The notes under the pieces: model-generated | Told to the model about the DNA's origin: nothing | Databases searched by the model: none | What the model saw: the letters and a program-made list of their open reading frames with translations, nothing else | Shown: positions 24,931-33,722 of the stretch, in pieces | Layout: each line of letters opens with the position of its first letter | Numbering within the stretch: the stretch's first letter is position 1 | Program-made: the position numbers and the translations under genes | Assembly (NCBI GenBank): GCA_965657945.1 | Contig: CBFHPW010000016.1 | Coordinates: 1-58,842 of the forward strand | Source: CAJJDF01 sp965657945 | GTDB lineage: Bacteria; Bacteroidota; Bacteroidia; Flavobacteriales_D; CAJJDF01 | Reading direction: 5' to 3' | DNA: 58,842 nucleotides

Positions 24931-26049
24931 TTACTTTTTTATCAGCTTGAATAAATCGAATGATAAATCGAGGAAAAGAATTTTTGCATTCGCATTTCTG
25001 TCGATATGATAATACGCTTCAGACATTATTTCGTGCAAATGGCCAATATTACGTTCATGAATGTACGGCATGAAATTTTGAATAAACTTCTTTTGATCTT
25101 CCGTAGCCTTCACACTTTTCATTCCCACAAAATTTCCTATCAAACTTTTTTGAAATACGGAAAGCACAAACAACAAAAATGCCTTTTGTTTTTCTTTCCC
25201 CATTTTTTGTACTTCGCCAACAAACTTTACTGCTCCAGCCACGTCTTTTTTGAAACACAGCCTCATCCAAGAGACAAACGAATCGAAATAAAAGCTTTTT
25301 TCCTCTCCCATTTCGAGCTCGTTGGTTGCCAAAGAAAAATCTCCATTTACATAACTAGCTATTTCAATCGCTCTTTGATTTTCTGCACCAAAGATTTCAA
25401 CTAATCCTTGAGAAATTTGAGTATCATTGAGTGGACTCACCTTTATGACCTGAGTTCGAGACAGAATGGTAGGCAAGATGTTTTCGATATTTTCGGCACA
25501 CAAGAAAATTAAAGTTCTTTCTGGCGGTTCTTCAATCAGTTTAAGCAACTTATTAGCCGCTGCCACATTCATGTTTTCTGCCAACCAAAACAAACTCACC
25601 TTGTAACCTCCTTCGTAGGATTTTAAACTAATTTTTTCGGCTATTCTCTTGCTTTCATCTACACCAATTAATCCTTTTTTATTTTCATTCCCGTTTTTGT
25701 GATACCAGTCTTGCTCGGAAGAATAGGCAGAATTTTGAATCATTTCTCTCCACTCGCTCACAAAATCGTCCGAAGTTTTCTTTTTTGATTCCAATTGAAC
25801 AGGAAAAGAAAAATGGACATCTGGGTGTGAAAGTTGATTTATTTTTAGGCAAGAAGCACAGTTCCCACATGAATCATGTGGAGTTTTGTTGGTACAAAAA
25901 ATGTATTGTGTGTAGGCAAGAGCCAAGGCAAAAGAACCGTAACCAAGTTTACCATGAAACAGCTGGGCGTGACTAATCCTCTTCGCATCTACCGTTTGGA
26001 TAAGGTTTTTCTTGATGGCATCTTGGCCTATAATTTCCTTGAATTGCAT
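24931..26049 (-). CDS. holB: DNA polymerase III clamp-loader subunit delta'
   Basis: Delta' subunit of the replicative clamp loader, 372 aa. It shows the AAA+ fold with N-terminal IIGQDAIKKNLIQ, a zinc-binding CGNCASC and the SRTQ segment of sensor 1. The P-loop is degenerate (HGKLGYGSFALAL, with no Lys-Ser/Thr), in line with delta' being a non-ATP-hydrolysing subunit. The gene diverges from era; 213 bases without a recognisable feature separate it from ricT. Confidence 0.9.
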   Translation of the reverse strand: MQFKEIIGQDAIKKNLIQTVDAKRISHAQLFHGKLGYGSFALALAYTQYIFCTNKTPHDSCGNCASCLKINQLSHPDVHFSFPVQLESKKKTSDDFVSEWREMIQNSAYSSEQDWYHKNGNENKKGLIGVDESKRIAEKISLKSYEGGYKVSLFWLAENMNVAAANKLLKLIEEPPERTLIFLCAENIENILPTILSRTQVIKVSPLNDTQISQGLVEIFGAENQRAIEIASYVNGDFSLATNELEMGEEKSFYFDSFVSWMRLCFKKDVAGAVKFVGEVQKMGKEKQKAFLLFVLSVFQKSLIGNFVGMKSVKATEDQKKFIQNFMPYIHERNIGHLHEIMSEAYYHIDRNANAKILFLDLSFDLFKLIKK

Positions 26050-26053
26050 GGCT

Positions 26054-26061
26054 CAAATGTA
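26054..26061 (-). promoter_or_regulatory. Candidate -7 element of holB
   Basis: On the minus strand the bases read TACATTTG, matching TAnnTTTG, four bases before the holB ATG at 26049. The same unusually short distance is seen at the MATE gene. No clear -33 TTG accompanies it, so the call is tentative. Confidence 0.4.
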
Positions 26062-26174
26062 ACTAAAATAGAAGAAATAAATACGGTTTGGTGTGGGAGA
26101 AAAATGTGCAATCAGTTACTCGGCTTGTTCCTTGCCATTCTTGTGTTAGGGATTGAAGCAATTGTTTGAGCTCT

Positions 26175-26230
26175 CCCATTTTCATGGGAAGCGAGTGCGG
26201 AAAGCCCGACTCCCCTTTTTTATGGGGAGT
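26175..26230. repeat. Paired small hairpins in the holB-era spacer
   Basis: Two inverted repeats lie in the 247-base divergent spacer: CCCAT and ATGGG (26175-26188), and ACTCCCC and GGGGAGT (26209-26230). They resemble the CCC/GGG palindromes between dcw genes and may be a REP-like element. Neither has a T-tract that would make it a terminator. Confidence 0.45.
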
Positions 26231-26296
26231 AACACCCAAAAAAGTCTGATTATGCCAAAAATCTTCGTTTCTTTGTACACTAAATGATAAATAAAT

Positions 26297-27205
26297 ATGG
26301 CACACAAAGCAGGTTTTGTAAATATTGTAGGGAGTCCGAACGTGGGAAAATCGACCTTGATGAATGGATTGGTGGGAGCAAGAATGTCGATTATTACCTC
26401 CAAACATCAAACTACTCGACACAGAATAAGAGGATTGGTCAATGGAAGTGATTTTCAGATTGTCTATTCGGATACACCTGGAGTGTTGGAGCCCAAATAC
26501 AAACTTCATGAAAAAATGATGAATTTTGTGAGTGAATCACTGCGTGATGCAGACATCATTTTGTTGGTCACCGATATTTTTGAAGACTCAATGAGCCACG
26601 CTGAAACATTGAGAAAAATCACAGATATGGATGTGCCAAAATTTGTGTTGATTAATAAAATTGACCTAGCAAAAGATATGGAAATCGTAGAGCAAAAAGT
26701 GTCTCAGTGGGCAGAACTAATGCCTGGCGCTCAAATTTTACCGATTTCGGCTTTGGAGAAAGTAAATACTGATTTTGTCATTCAGAAAATAAAAGAGTTG
26801 CTGCCAGATTCACCGGCCTATTTTCCTAAAGACGAATTGACGGATAAACCCATGAGGTTTTTTATCTCTGAAATTATCAGAGAAAAAATATTTACAACCT
26901 ACAACAAAGAAGTACCTTATTCATGTGAGGTAGTAGTAGAAGAATACAAAGAAGACGTGCCAACTGAAGGAAAATCGAAAAAAATGATTACTAAAATCAG
27001 GGCATTGATTATTGTGAACAGAGAGACCCAAAAAGGTATAATTATTGGGCATCAAGGAAACAAATTGACCAAAGTGGGCACTGAGGCAAGAAAAGACATT
27101 GAGGAGTTTATTGGCAAGAAAGTATTCTTGGATTTGTATGTAAAGGTGGACAAAGATTGGAAAGAAAAAGACAACAAACTGAATCAATTTGGATACGATG
27201 GATAG
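26297..27205 (+). CDS. era: GTPase Era
   Basis: Essential GTPase that binds 16S rRNA and promotes 30S maturation. The 302-aa protein has G1 GSPNVGKST at residues 12-20, G3 DTPG, G4 NKID, and a C-terminal KH domain with IIIGHQGNKLTKVGTEARKD. It is divergent from holB. ung follows after 42 bases on the same strand and is probably cotranscribed. Confidence 0.97.
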   Translation: MAHKAGFVNIVGSPNVGKSTLMNGLVGARMSIITSKHQTTRHRIRGLVNGSDFQIVYSDTPGVLEPKYKLHEKMMNFVSESLRDADIILLVTDIFEDSMSHAETLRKITDMDVPKFVLINKIDLAKDMEIVEQKVSQWAELMPGAQILPISALEKVNTDFVIQKIKELLPDSPAYFPKDELTDKPMRFFISEIIREKIFTTYNKEVPYSCEVVVEEYKEDVPTEGKSKKMITKIRALIIVNRETQKGIIIGHQGNKLTKVGTEARKDIEEFIGKKVFLDLYVKVDKDWKEKDNKLNQFGYDG

Positions 27206-27247
27206 GATTCAAGTTCTGCTGGTGGGTTAAGAATAAGATACGGATAC

Positions 27248-27919
27248 ATGAAATTAAATGAAGCCTCGGACTGGAATTCTTTCCTCAAGGAAGAGTCCGA
27301 AAAGGAATATTTTGAAAACCTCACTCAATTTGTAGAAACAGAGTACAGTACAAAGATTTGTTTTCCAGCCAAAAAAAATATTTTTAGAGCTTTGGAATTG
27401 TGTTCTTTCTCGAGTACCAAAGTTGTGATGTTGGGCCAAGATCCTTATCATGGAGATGGGCAGGCTCAAGGGTTGAGTTTTTCGGTTCCGGATGGGGTAA
27501 AATTCCCTCCTTCGCTGCGAAATATTTTCAAAGAATTGAGCTCAGACTTAGGAATTCAAATTCCTTTTCAAGGCAATTTATCTTCCTGGGCAGAACAAGG
27601 AGTTTTGTTATTAAACGCCACCCTCACAGTGCGTAAATCTTCGCCTGGAAGCCACCAAAAAAAAGGGTGGGAGATTTTTACAGATAACCTCATAAAATCA
27701 ATATCGGAAAAGAAAGAACAGGTGGTTTTTATTCTTTGGGGCAAATTTGCAGAACAAAAATCTGACCTCATCGATTCCAAAAAACATCTAATCATTTCTT
27801 CGGCTCATCCTTCTCCCTTCTCGGCACACCGAGGTTTCTTTGGATCAAAACCTTTTAGTAAATCGAATGATTACCTGGTCTCGAAAGGAAAAAAGCCTAT
27901 TGATTGGGACTTGGACTAA
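27248..27919 (+). CDS. ung: Uracil-DNA glycosylase, family 1
   Basis: Removes uracil from DNA to start base excision repair. The 223-aa protein has the catalytic-loop motif GQDPYHGDGQAQGLSFSVP at residues 63-81, with D65 as the expected catalytic aspartate, and the second motif HPSPFSAHRGF starting at H187, which inserts into the minor groove. Both are complete, so the enzyme should be active. It probably shares a transcript with era. Confidence 0.97.
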   Translation: MKLNEASDWNSFLKEESEKEYFENLTQFVETEYSTKICFPAKKNIFRALELCSFSSTKVVMLGQDPYHGDGQAQGLSFSVPDGVKFPPSLRNIFKELSSDLGIQIPFQGNLSSWAEQGVLLLNATLTVRKSSPGSHQKKGWEIFTDNLIKSISEKKEQVVFILWGKFAEQKSDLIDSKKHLIISSAHPSPFSAHRGFFGSKPFSKSNDYLVSKGKKPIDWDLD

Positions 27920-28044
27920 AATTCGCTGATAAATCACCAAATTGATATAAAAAAAAGACTGTTTTGAGGTCGAGCCTAATGGAATATCAGAAGGGACAAA
28001 ATTAGTAAGTAGAATTATTCTATTTTTATGCAAAATTGAACTAG

Positions 28045-29376
28045 TTGGAATACGCTATTGTAGACATAGAAACCACCGGAGGAACTCCCATAAATAGTAA
28101 GATAACCGAAATAGCGATTATTATTACGGATGGAACCACGATTAAGGATTCGTACGAATCGCTCATAAACCCTGAGATTCCGATTCCGTATAACATCACT
28201 CGACTTACAGGGATAGACAACAGTATGGTGGCTGAGGCTCCTCGTTTTTTTGAAGTGGCGAAGGAGATTTTAACCTTTTTGGAAGGTAGAATATTTATCG
28301 CACACAATGTAAACTTTGATTACGGTCATATCAAGCGAGAATTTAAGGAATTAGGGTATGACTTTGAGGCAGACAAACTCTGTACGGTTAGAATGTCGAG
28401 GAAGGTTTTTCCTGGTTTACCGTCCTACAGTTTAGGGAAATTAAGTCGCTCTTTGGGAGTTACTCTTACGAGTCATCACAGAGCAATGGCAGACACCGCA
28501 GCTACCACCGAAATCTTCCATTTGATAAAGGAACAGGACAAAAAAGCAGAAATCATCAATGATTTTTCAATGAAAATTGGCGTTGATAAACTGCCTGGAA
28601 AGCCAGGTGTTTATTATTTCAAAAATTTTGAGGGAAAGATCATTTATATCGGGAAAAGCATCAACATAAAAAAGAGAGTAAAGAGCCACCTGAATAATTA
28701 CCAAACTAAAAAAGGGATGGCTATTATTGAGAACATACATTCTGTTGATTTTGAAATTACAGGAAATGAAACACTCGCTTTGTTATACGAAAATTTGGCA
28801 ATAAAAACTCACTTACCTAAGCACAATAGGAGACAAACCAAAACTAAGTTCCCTTTTGGTGTAACCATAAACAGGGAAAATGACTATCACTTTTTGGAAT
28901 CGATAAAAGTAACTAAGGAGCGAAAAACAGTGATTGATTTCACCTCACGTAGAGAAGCCATGGAGTTTATCAAAAAAACAATTGATATCTACGAATTGTG
29001 CCAAAAAATAAATGGACTAGACAACCAAAATAGAGTTGGCTCTTGTTTTAGATACCAACTTCACGATTGTCATGGAGCTTGTATTGGAGAGGAAAGTGCA
29101 GAGGATTACAACTTGAGAATTGAAAAATTTGAGCAAAAGTATGGCTCTCCTGACGAGACCGGTATATTTGTGGCAAAAGGCAGAAAAACTTCGGAAAAGG
29201 GTTTTGTACTACTTGAGAATGGAACGCTAACAGGTTTTGGATTTGTTTCTTCAAAAACTCCACTGAACTTTGGAACATTGAAACTCATGTCAGAGGTTTT
29301 TAATCCTGACAAGGACTACCAAGCAGTGATCAAAACCTTATTCAGAAACGGGAATTTTGAAAAAGTGCAAGGTTAG
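28045..29376 (+). CDS. DEDD exonuclease fused to a GIY-YIG nuclease domain (PolIII epsilon/Cho-like)
   Basis: 443-aa fusion. Residues 1-165 form a DnaQ/epsilon-type 3'-5' exonuclease with DIET at 7-10, HNVNFDYGHI around 87-96 and HHRAMADT with D150. Residues about 183-260 form a UvrC-like GIY-YIG domain with GVY at 188-190 and YIG at 201-203. The C-terminal part, with a cysteine-containing stretch CQKINGL...CFRYQLHDCHGAC, matches the Cho/UvrC N-terminal region. A repair role is likely. The start is a TTG at 28045, directly after an in-frame TAG, so no upstream start is available. Confidence 0.9.
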   Translation: MEYAIVDIETTGGTPINSKITEIAIIITDGTTIKDSYESLINPEIPIPYNITRLTGIDNSMVAEAPRFFEVAKEILTFLEGRIFIAHNVNFDYGHIKREFKELGYDFEADKLCTVRMSRKVFPGLPSYSLGKLSRSLGVTLTSHHRAMADTAATTEIFHLIKEQDKKAEIINDFSMKIGVDKLPGKPGVYYFKNFEGKIIYIGKSINIKKRVKSHLNNYQTKKGMAIIENIHSVDFEITGNETLALLYENLAIKTHLPKHNRRQTKTKFPFGVTINRENDYHFLESIKVTKERKTVIDFTSRREAMEFIKKTIDIYELCQKINGLDNQNRVGSCFRYQLHDCHGACIGEESAEDYNLRIEKFEQKYGSPDETGIFVAKGRKTSEKGFVLLENGTLTGFGFVSSKTPLNFGTLKLMSEVFNPDKDYQAVIKTLFRNGNFEKVQG

Positions 29377-29440
29377 TATTTTAGAATCTGAACAAATATT
29401 TTTTTCTTGTTGAAAGACTTTTCTTTTGAGAATCAACAAC

Positions 29441-30487
29441 TTATAATTCCTCATTGAAATACACTTTGTAAAAGTGCATTTTCTTTTCATCATCGTATCC
29501 TCTTTCTACATTATCTTTTACCGTATCTATTTCGTCCACATCAATTTTTATTTGAATTCGGGTATCCAGTAAGATTTCAGATTTTATCTTCTTCTTTTCT
29601 TTCTTGAGTGTTTCGGGCGAAATAGTAAAACTCTCTTCCAACTCCAATTGGTTTGCGAGCTTATAATTCTCTTTGTACTCGTCAAATTTATCTTTTATTT
29701 CGAACGGCTCAAGCAATTCTTCTTCTATTATTTCCTTGGTAATAAATAGGTTGTCATTAAAGACGCGAATAGTTTGATTCAGAAAATCCTTTTGAGCATA
29801 CGAATCATTTTCTTCCACCAAGTTCGATGAAAAATCTTTTATCAAATTCAAATAGTGTTTGGTTTGATAGGAATCATTCAACACCTCTTCCAGTCCCAAA
29901 AAGGATTGTTTCCAATAGGCTGCATCGTAAGAATTATTATCCACCGAAAACACTCTGAACCCGCCATCTTTCTCAGTATTCAAAATCAGGCAACCTTTGT
30001 CAATCTTTTGGAGCTTTACACCTTTTTCAATAATAAAATCTACTCCATCTTTACGATGGTTGAAATTGAGGTATTCCAATTTCTTTTCAATTTTGAATAT
30101 TCCAATTCCAGCGGTAATGATGTCTCCAAATTCAAGATCTTGAAATTCAACGACAAACAATTCACCGGTTTTTATTTGGGGGTGGTTGGAATTCTCGTAC
30201 AAATGATGAAGAATTGCATTTGAAAACGGGACAAAGTCTTGCTTTCCTTCAAAATATTTGGAACACAAATCGTACACCGTATTGTACTCTAGTCCAATGT
30301 GGTGACCAAATTTTTGCAATTCTTGTGAGGCTCTTATCGAGCTCAAAAACAATCCCTTTAATGCTTTTTCCTCTTCTTCTGTAAGTTGCTGTTCTTGATG
30401 AGTGAGTACATTTATTTCTTCACGCAATTTACTCCCTACCTTTTGGAGGGTAAGTTTTTCGATAAAAGCTCGTTTGGTGTTTAGCAT
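29441..30487 (-). CDS. NdpA/YejK-type nucleoid-associated protein
   Basis: 348-aa protein that I assign to the 37-kDa nucleoid-associated protein family (NdpA), from the N-terminal ALKGLFLSSIRASQELQKF, the middle FIIEKGVKLQKIDKGCLIL and the C-terminal segment VKDNVERGYDDEKKMHFYKVYFNEEL region with its conserved aromatic residues. Such proteins bind the nucleoid; their function is poorly known. It converges with the exonuclease gene. A possible promoter (TTTG, 18 bases, TAACTTCG) lies just upstream on the minus strand. Confidence 0.85.
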   Translation of the reverse strand: MLNTKRAFIEKLTLQKVGSKLREEINVLTHQEQQLTEEEEKALKGLFLSSIRASQELQKFGHHIGLEYNTVYDLCSKYFEGKQDFVPFSNAILHHLYENSNHPQIKTGELFVVEFQDLEFGDIITAGIGIFKIEKKLEYLNFNHRKDGVDFIIEKGVKLQKIDKGCLILNTEKDGGFRVFSVDNNSYDAAYWKQSFLGLEEVLNDSYQTKHYLNLIKDFSSNLVEENDSYAQKDFLNQTIRVFNDNLFITKEIIEEELLEPFEIKDKFDEYKENYKLANQLELEESFTISPETLKKEKKKIKSEILLDTRIQIKIDVDEIDTVKDNVERGYDDEKKMHFYKVYFNEEL

Positions 30488-30560
30488 ACTATTTTTCTTG
30501 GAGTGCGAAGTTAAAAATAAAATCAGGACACAAACAGATCAACAAAGGCTTTGTTTAAAT

Positions 30561-30606
30561 AAAAAACCTCTTGACTGATTTCCCATTCGACAATCATATC
30601 AAGAGG
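30561..30606 (-). terminator. Terminator after the SDR reductase gene
   Basis: On the minus strand GCCTCTTGA, a 24-base loop and TCAAGAGG followed by six Ts. It lies 14 bases after the SDR stop codon and separates that gene from the nucleoid-protein gene. Confidence 0.7.
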
Positions 30607-30619
30607 CTAATTCTTATTT

Positions 30620-31684
30620 TTATTTCTTAAATATACCTGCTTCCACTAACACCTGAAAACTATCTTCCATGGTTGTTTTTATTGGCACGAATTGCATTCC
30701 CAAGTCCGATTTGATTTTAGAATTATCCGCCTTCCACTCCACATTTACGTTATTCTTAATGAATCTTCTGGAAAATGCCTTGTTTACCATTGGTCCGATT
30801 AGTGAAAGCAACCATTTTGGCAATGGTTTCTTTGGGATTCCGTAATCTGCACCAAATTTATCTTGCAGAGTAAGTGCCATCTCCAAAAAGTTCGTATTGT
30901 GTCCCGAGGTGATGTATCTTCCTTTGGCTTCTGGAGTAAAACCTGCCAAAAAGTGGGCTTCTGCAACATCTCTCACATCTACCAATCCTACACCCATTTT
31001 GGGTGCGCCAGCTTTCATGGTTCCATCTCCCATTTGTTTTAGAATAGTAAAACTCTCGGAAGTAGTAAATTTTGGGTTCAACATGGGACCTAGCACAAAT
31101 GAGGGATTTATCGTGACCAAATCAAACTGAGATTGCGAATCGGTAATTTCCCATGCTTTTCTTTCGGCCAAGGTTTTTGAATAATAGTAAGGTTGATACT
31201 CTAAAGAGGATGTTGTATTCCAAATATCCTCGGTTAGCATTCCGTTGGGTGCCTGAGTGCACTCAGTTGCATCGGTATAAATTGAAGCACAACTGCTTGT
31301 CACAACCACTCTCTTCACCGAAGAAGTTTGCTTGGCTGTTTCCATCACATTTTCCGTTCCTTTCACAGCCGGATCTATCAGTTCTGTTTGAGGGTTTTTG
31401 AAGTCACTAGTAAACGGAGAAGCTGTGTGAAAAACCAGCTCACAGCCTTCCATTGCTTCTTGGTATGAGCCCTTTTGCAATAAATCTGACTTGAAATAAA
31501 TTATCTTACCAGAGCTATTTTTTGCCAATTCGTTCAGGTGAGCTACCTTTTCTTGTTTATCGGGATTTCTTACCGCAGCATGCACGGTCATTCCCTCTTC
31601 CAATAACTTTTTCACTAACCACCCAGCCACAAATCCTGTAGCTCCCGTTACCAAAACCGATTTTGTTTTATCTATGTTTTTCAT
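30620..31684 (-). CDS. Extended SDR: NAD(P)-dependent epimerase/dihydroflavonol-4-reductase-like
   Basis: 354-aa extended short-chain dehydrogenase/reductase. The Rossmann loop is GATGFVAGW at residues 14-22 and the catalytic pair is in YYYSK (Y166, K170), with VVVTSSCASIY before it. The DFR-like layout suggests NADPH-dependent reduction of an aldehyde or ketone; the substrate is unknown. It stands alone on the minus strand with its own terminator. Confidence 0.9.
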   Translation of the reverse strand: MKNIDKTKSVLVTGATGFVAGWLVKKLLEEGMTVHAAVRNPDKQEKVAHLNELAKNSSGKIIYFKSDLLQKGSYQEAMEGCELVFHTASPFTSDFKNPQTELIDPAVKGTENVMETAKQTSSVKRVVVTSSCASIYTDATECTQAPNGMLTEDIWNTTSSLEYQPYYYSKTLAERKAWEITDSQSQFDLVTINPSFVLGPMLNPKFTTSESFTILKQMGDGTMKAGAPKMGVGLVDVRDVAEAHFLAGFTPEAKGRYITSGHNTNFLEMALTLQDKFGADYGIPKKPLPKWLLSLIGPMVNKAFSRRFIKNNVNVEWKADNSKIKSDLGMQFVPIKTTMEDSFQVLVEAGIFKK

Positions 31685-31770
31685 TCAATTTATTTTATCT
31701 CACTAAGTTCGCTATTTTTTGTTCGGATAGTGAGGTATTTGCTGAGAAGTTGGTGGATACTCTTATTATT

Positions 31771-32103
31771 ATGAAAAAAAATCAAAAAGAACTGCCTCAA
31801 AACAAAAATATAAAGTTCACTTCCAAATATTTGGTCTTGAACCAAAATAAAAATCAATATAGCAGGGGTTTTAAGTTCATTCCAAATTAATGAAAAAGGT
31901 TATGCTCACATCTGCCTGAGGTCGAATACAAAGGGTTAGTCAAAAATAATCATTCGAAGGAGAAAACTGGACTACTCGTTATTGAAGGAAAAAGTTACCT
32001 AATAAAAGAGAATTTCATCTATGAAGAACTTAATGTTTTAAAATTTGAAGAGAATACTTGTCAATATAAGTTTAAGAACAAGATCTATACAGTGACTAAA
32101 TAA
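31771..32103 (+). pseudogene. Possible remnant of a small gene
   Basis: A 39-codon frame (31771-31890, MKKNQKELPQ...) ends in two adjacent stops. The same frame then stays open to 32103 and reads like coding sequence (LPEVEYKGLVKN to KFKNKIYTVTK) but has no start codon; an ATG at 31890 in another frame would join it after one frameshift. I recognise no family. The whole stretch from 31685 to 32316 is otherwise AT-rich with no convincing gene. Confidence 0.3.
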
Positions 32104-32316
32104 AAACCCAGTATTTTAATCTATTTCAGTGTTACTTCCCAATACAAAAAGTAATTAGCATTGATTTACTGTTATTTACAAAATAAATACACACATAGAA
32201 AACACATTTCGAAGTGTTATACCTCAATCCAGATAAAAATTTCTTAATCCAATAACTCTGAATTAAATTAATTAAAAAAACATTTCGCAATCAAATGTGA
32301 TTTTAATTTTGTTTGT

Positions 32317-32505
32317 CTAATTATTTTGAAATCCTTTGTTACCATCAACTTGATTTGGATAATCTACTTTGAACACCTTAAAATTAGATTGATTTTCATA
32401 CTCTACAACATATACCCTTACATCGGATTCATTAGGGTAATCAACTGAGAACACCTTTTGAGAATAAGAGTTTATTGGAAGTAGGAATAAAACACACTGT
32501 TTGTT
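32317..32505 (-). pseudogene. Fragment of a DUF6150-type repeat protein
   Basis: An open frame without a start codon on the minus strand reads a signal-peptide-like LFLLPINSYSQ followed by the repeats KVFSVDYPNESDVRVYVVEY and ENQSNFKVFKVDYPNQ, then a stop. This K-V-x-x-V-x-Y repeat pattern is that of DUF6150 proteins as I remember them, which are usually longer. The frame closes with TAA upstream of the signal-like part, next to an attC-like word at about 32514-32525, so the 5' end is missing or shifted. Confidence 0.5.
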
Positions 32506-32552
32506 TTATCCGGTTGTTGGCATTCATTTAATACTAATAAAGATATGGTGTA

Positions 32553-32577
32553 ACCTGAAAAACCTTATGAGTAGGGA
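32553..32577 (+). promoter_or_regulatory. Shared leader motif, copy 1 (upstream of the outer-membrane gene)
   Basis: The bases ACCTGAAAAACC followed by TTATGAGTAGGGA end 19 bases before the ATG at 32597. Nearly the same sequence stands before the RiPP precursor gene at 33449-33471. It could be an operator or a structured 5' leader; I do not recognise it. Confidence 0.45.
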
Positions 32578-32596
32578 ATAATTTAAATTAATAAAA

Positions 32597-33231
32597 ATGA
32601 AAAAAATTAGCTTAACACTTTTCGCCATAATACTCGCCTTTGGTGCGAGTTATGGTCAGCATTTTGACATTAGGGCTTATGGAAGTTTTAACGTTCTCCA
32701 ATTAACTAGTGACCAAGGCAATTCACTTATTGATGGTGTCCTAAATAATCAAAAAGTATCCGGACGACCAGGCGTAGAATCTTGAACCAAATGTTAAGGC
32801 AGCACCAAACTGTACAACCAGGTTTTCAATACACTATTGTTTCTTCCGAGATTATAAATGAAAATACTGTTACGGGAGAAGAGTTAATAGACGAGACAAC
32901 TATTAACACAATATCAGTTCCTTTGAAGGTGGGAGTACGTTTAATCGACCCAGAAACGGAAAAACTGTTTAACGTAAGAGTCTTTGGTGTATTTGATGGT
33001 TCCCATGTGATTTCAGTCGACCACTCCACAAAATCAGATGGACTTGATGATATAGATGCTAGTGATTTCTCCAATTTAATTGTATCCGCTGACTTTGGGT
33101 TGGGTCTTGACATATTTATATTCTACATAGATATGGGCTATCAATTAGGCTTAATTCCTGTTTATACTGGAGGTGACAATACCAAAGCCAATGCATTCTA
33201 TAGCAACATCGGGCTTCGACTGAGCTTCTAA
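32597..33231 (+). pseudogene. Frameshifted outer-membrane beta-barrel protein gene
   Basis: The first frame (32597-32785) encodes a clean signal peptide, MKKISLTLFAIILAFGASYG, then QHFDIRAYGSFNVLQLTSD as in small PorT-like beta-barrels, and stops after SGRPGVES. The continuation lies in another frame from about 32782 to 33231 (VQPGFQYTIVSSEI to YSNIGLRLSF) and ends with the aromatic F that barrels use for BAM recognition. One shift near 32780 would restore a protein of about 210 aa. It may be a real pseudogene or a sequence error. Confidence 0.7.
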
Positions 33232-33244
33232 TAAATAAACGAAA

Positions 33245-33299
33245 TGCCAACATTGTATAAAGGGCATTAAAACGCCTTTTATACTTACCGTTATGGGCA
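33245..33299. repeat. attC-like imperfect palindrome
   Basis: TGCCAAC (33245-33251), then an 11-bp stem GTATAAAGGGC (33255-33265) and GCCTTTTATAC (33274-33284) with one G-T pair and an 8-base loop, then GTTATGGGCA (33290-33299). The outer words pair imperfectly with extra unpaired bases on one side, as in integron attC sites. It also could serve as a weak terminator for the outer-membrane gene. Integron function is inference; no integrase gene is in the window. Confidence 0.45.
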
Positions 33300-33366
33300 A
33301 GTTTAAGAGACAATAATCAATCGAAAACCCACAACCGACAACCTCGAAAAAACCAAAACTAAAGGA

Positions 33367-33374
33367 TAAATTTG
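33367..33374 (+). promoter_or_regulatory. Candidate -7 element of the RiPP cassette
   Basis: TAAATTTG matches TAnnTTTG and lies 114 bases before the precursor ATG. If used, the transcript would carry a leader of about 110 bases that includes a small stem (AGTGG and CCACT near 33412-33431) and leader motif copy 2. No clear -33 element accompanies it. Confidence 0.4.
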
Positions 33375-33448
33375 ATGTTTTTAATATTATTTTGTTAACT
33401 TAACAAACAAAAGTGGAGTCCAGAACCCACTCAAAAAAACGGGGCGAG

Positions 33449-33471
33449 ACCGAAAAGCCATACGAGTAGGA
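33449..33471 (+). promoter_or_regulatory. Shared leader motif, copy 2 (upstream of the RiPP precursor)
   Basis: ACCGAAAAGCC followed by ATACGAGTAGGA, ending 17 bases before the ATG at 33489. It aligns to copy 1 at 32553-32577 with two single-base gaps and three substitutions in 25 columns. The same distance to the start codon in both places suggests a 5' leader or operator that coordinates the two genes. Confidence 0.45.
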
Positions 33472-33488
33472 CATTTAAACAATTTATT

Positions 33489-33701
33489 ATGCAAATGCAA
33501 ACTGCACAAAAGCCTTTAGCTCTTAGAAGTCTAAAGAGGGTTGACATTGATCAACCTAAAGTATCTAAACCTATTAGCAAATGGAATTGGTCTCCATCTG
33601 TGAGCAATCCAGAGGCACTAAACACAATCATTGCTTCAGGTAATAATACAACTACGAGAAATACCTTCTCAACACAGCAAGATCACGGAGAAAATTACTG
33701 A
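33489..33701 (+). CDS. Putative graspetide (omega-ester RiPP) precursor peptide
   Basis: 70-aa peptide with a basic N-terminal leader (MQMQTAQKPLALRSLKRVDI), a Pro/Lys/Trp-containing middle and a polar C-terminus. The last 20 residues, GNNTTTRNTFSTQQDHGENY, hold a Thr/Ser cluster (T54, T55, T56, T59, S61, T62) followed by D65 and E68, the donor and acceptor residues expected for side-chain ester or amide links made by an ATP-grasp ligase. The ligase gene lies 71 bases downstream past a hairpin. The precursor call rests on size, composition and context; I recognise no named core motif such as that of microviridin. Confidence 0.7.
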   Translation: MQMQTAQKPLALRSLKRVDIDQPKVSKPISKWNWSPSVSNPEALNTIIASGNNTTTRNTFSTQQDHGENY

Positions 33702-33722
33702 TTATTCTACTTGCACTACAGA

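Noticed and set aside
29407..29439. Inverted repeat TTGTTGA/TCAACAA between the exonuclease and nucleoid-protein genes
   Set aside because: The loop is 19 bases and no T-tract follows on either strand, so a terminator call is not supported.
31663..31770. TTG-started frame overlapping the start of the SDR gene
   Set aside because: It is antisense to the SDR start and promoter region and has no family-like content.
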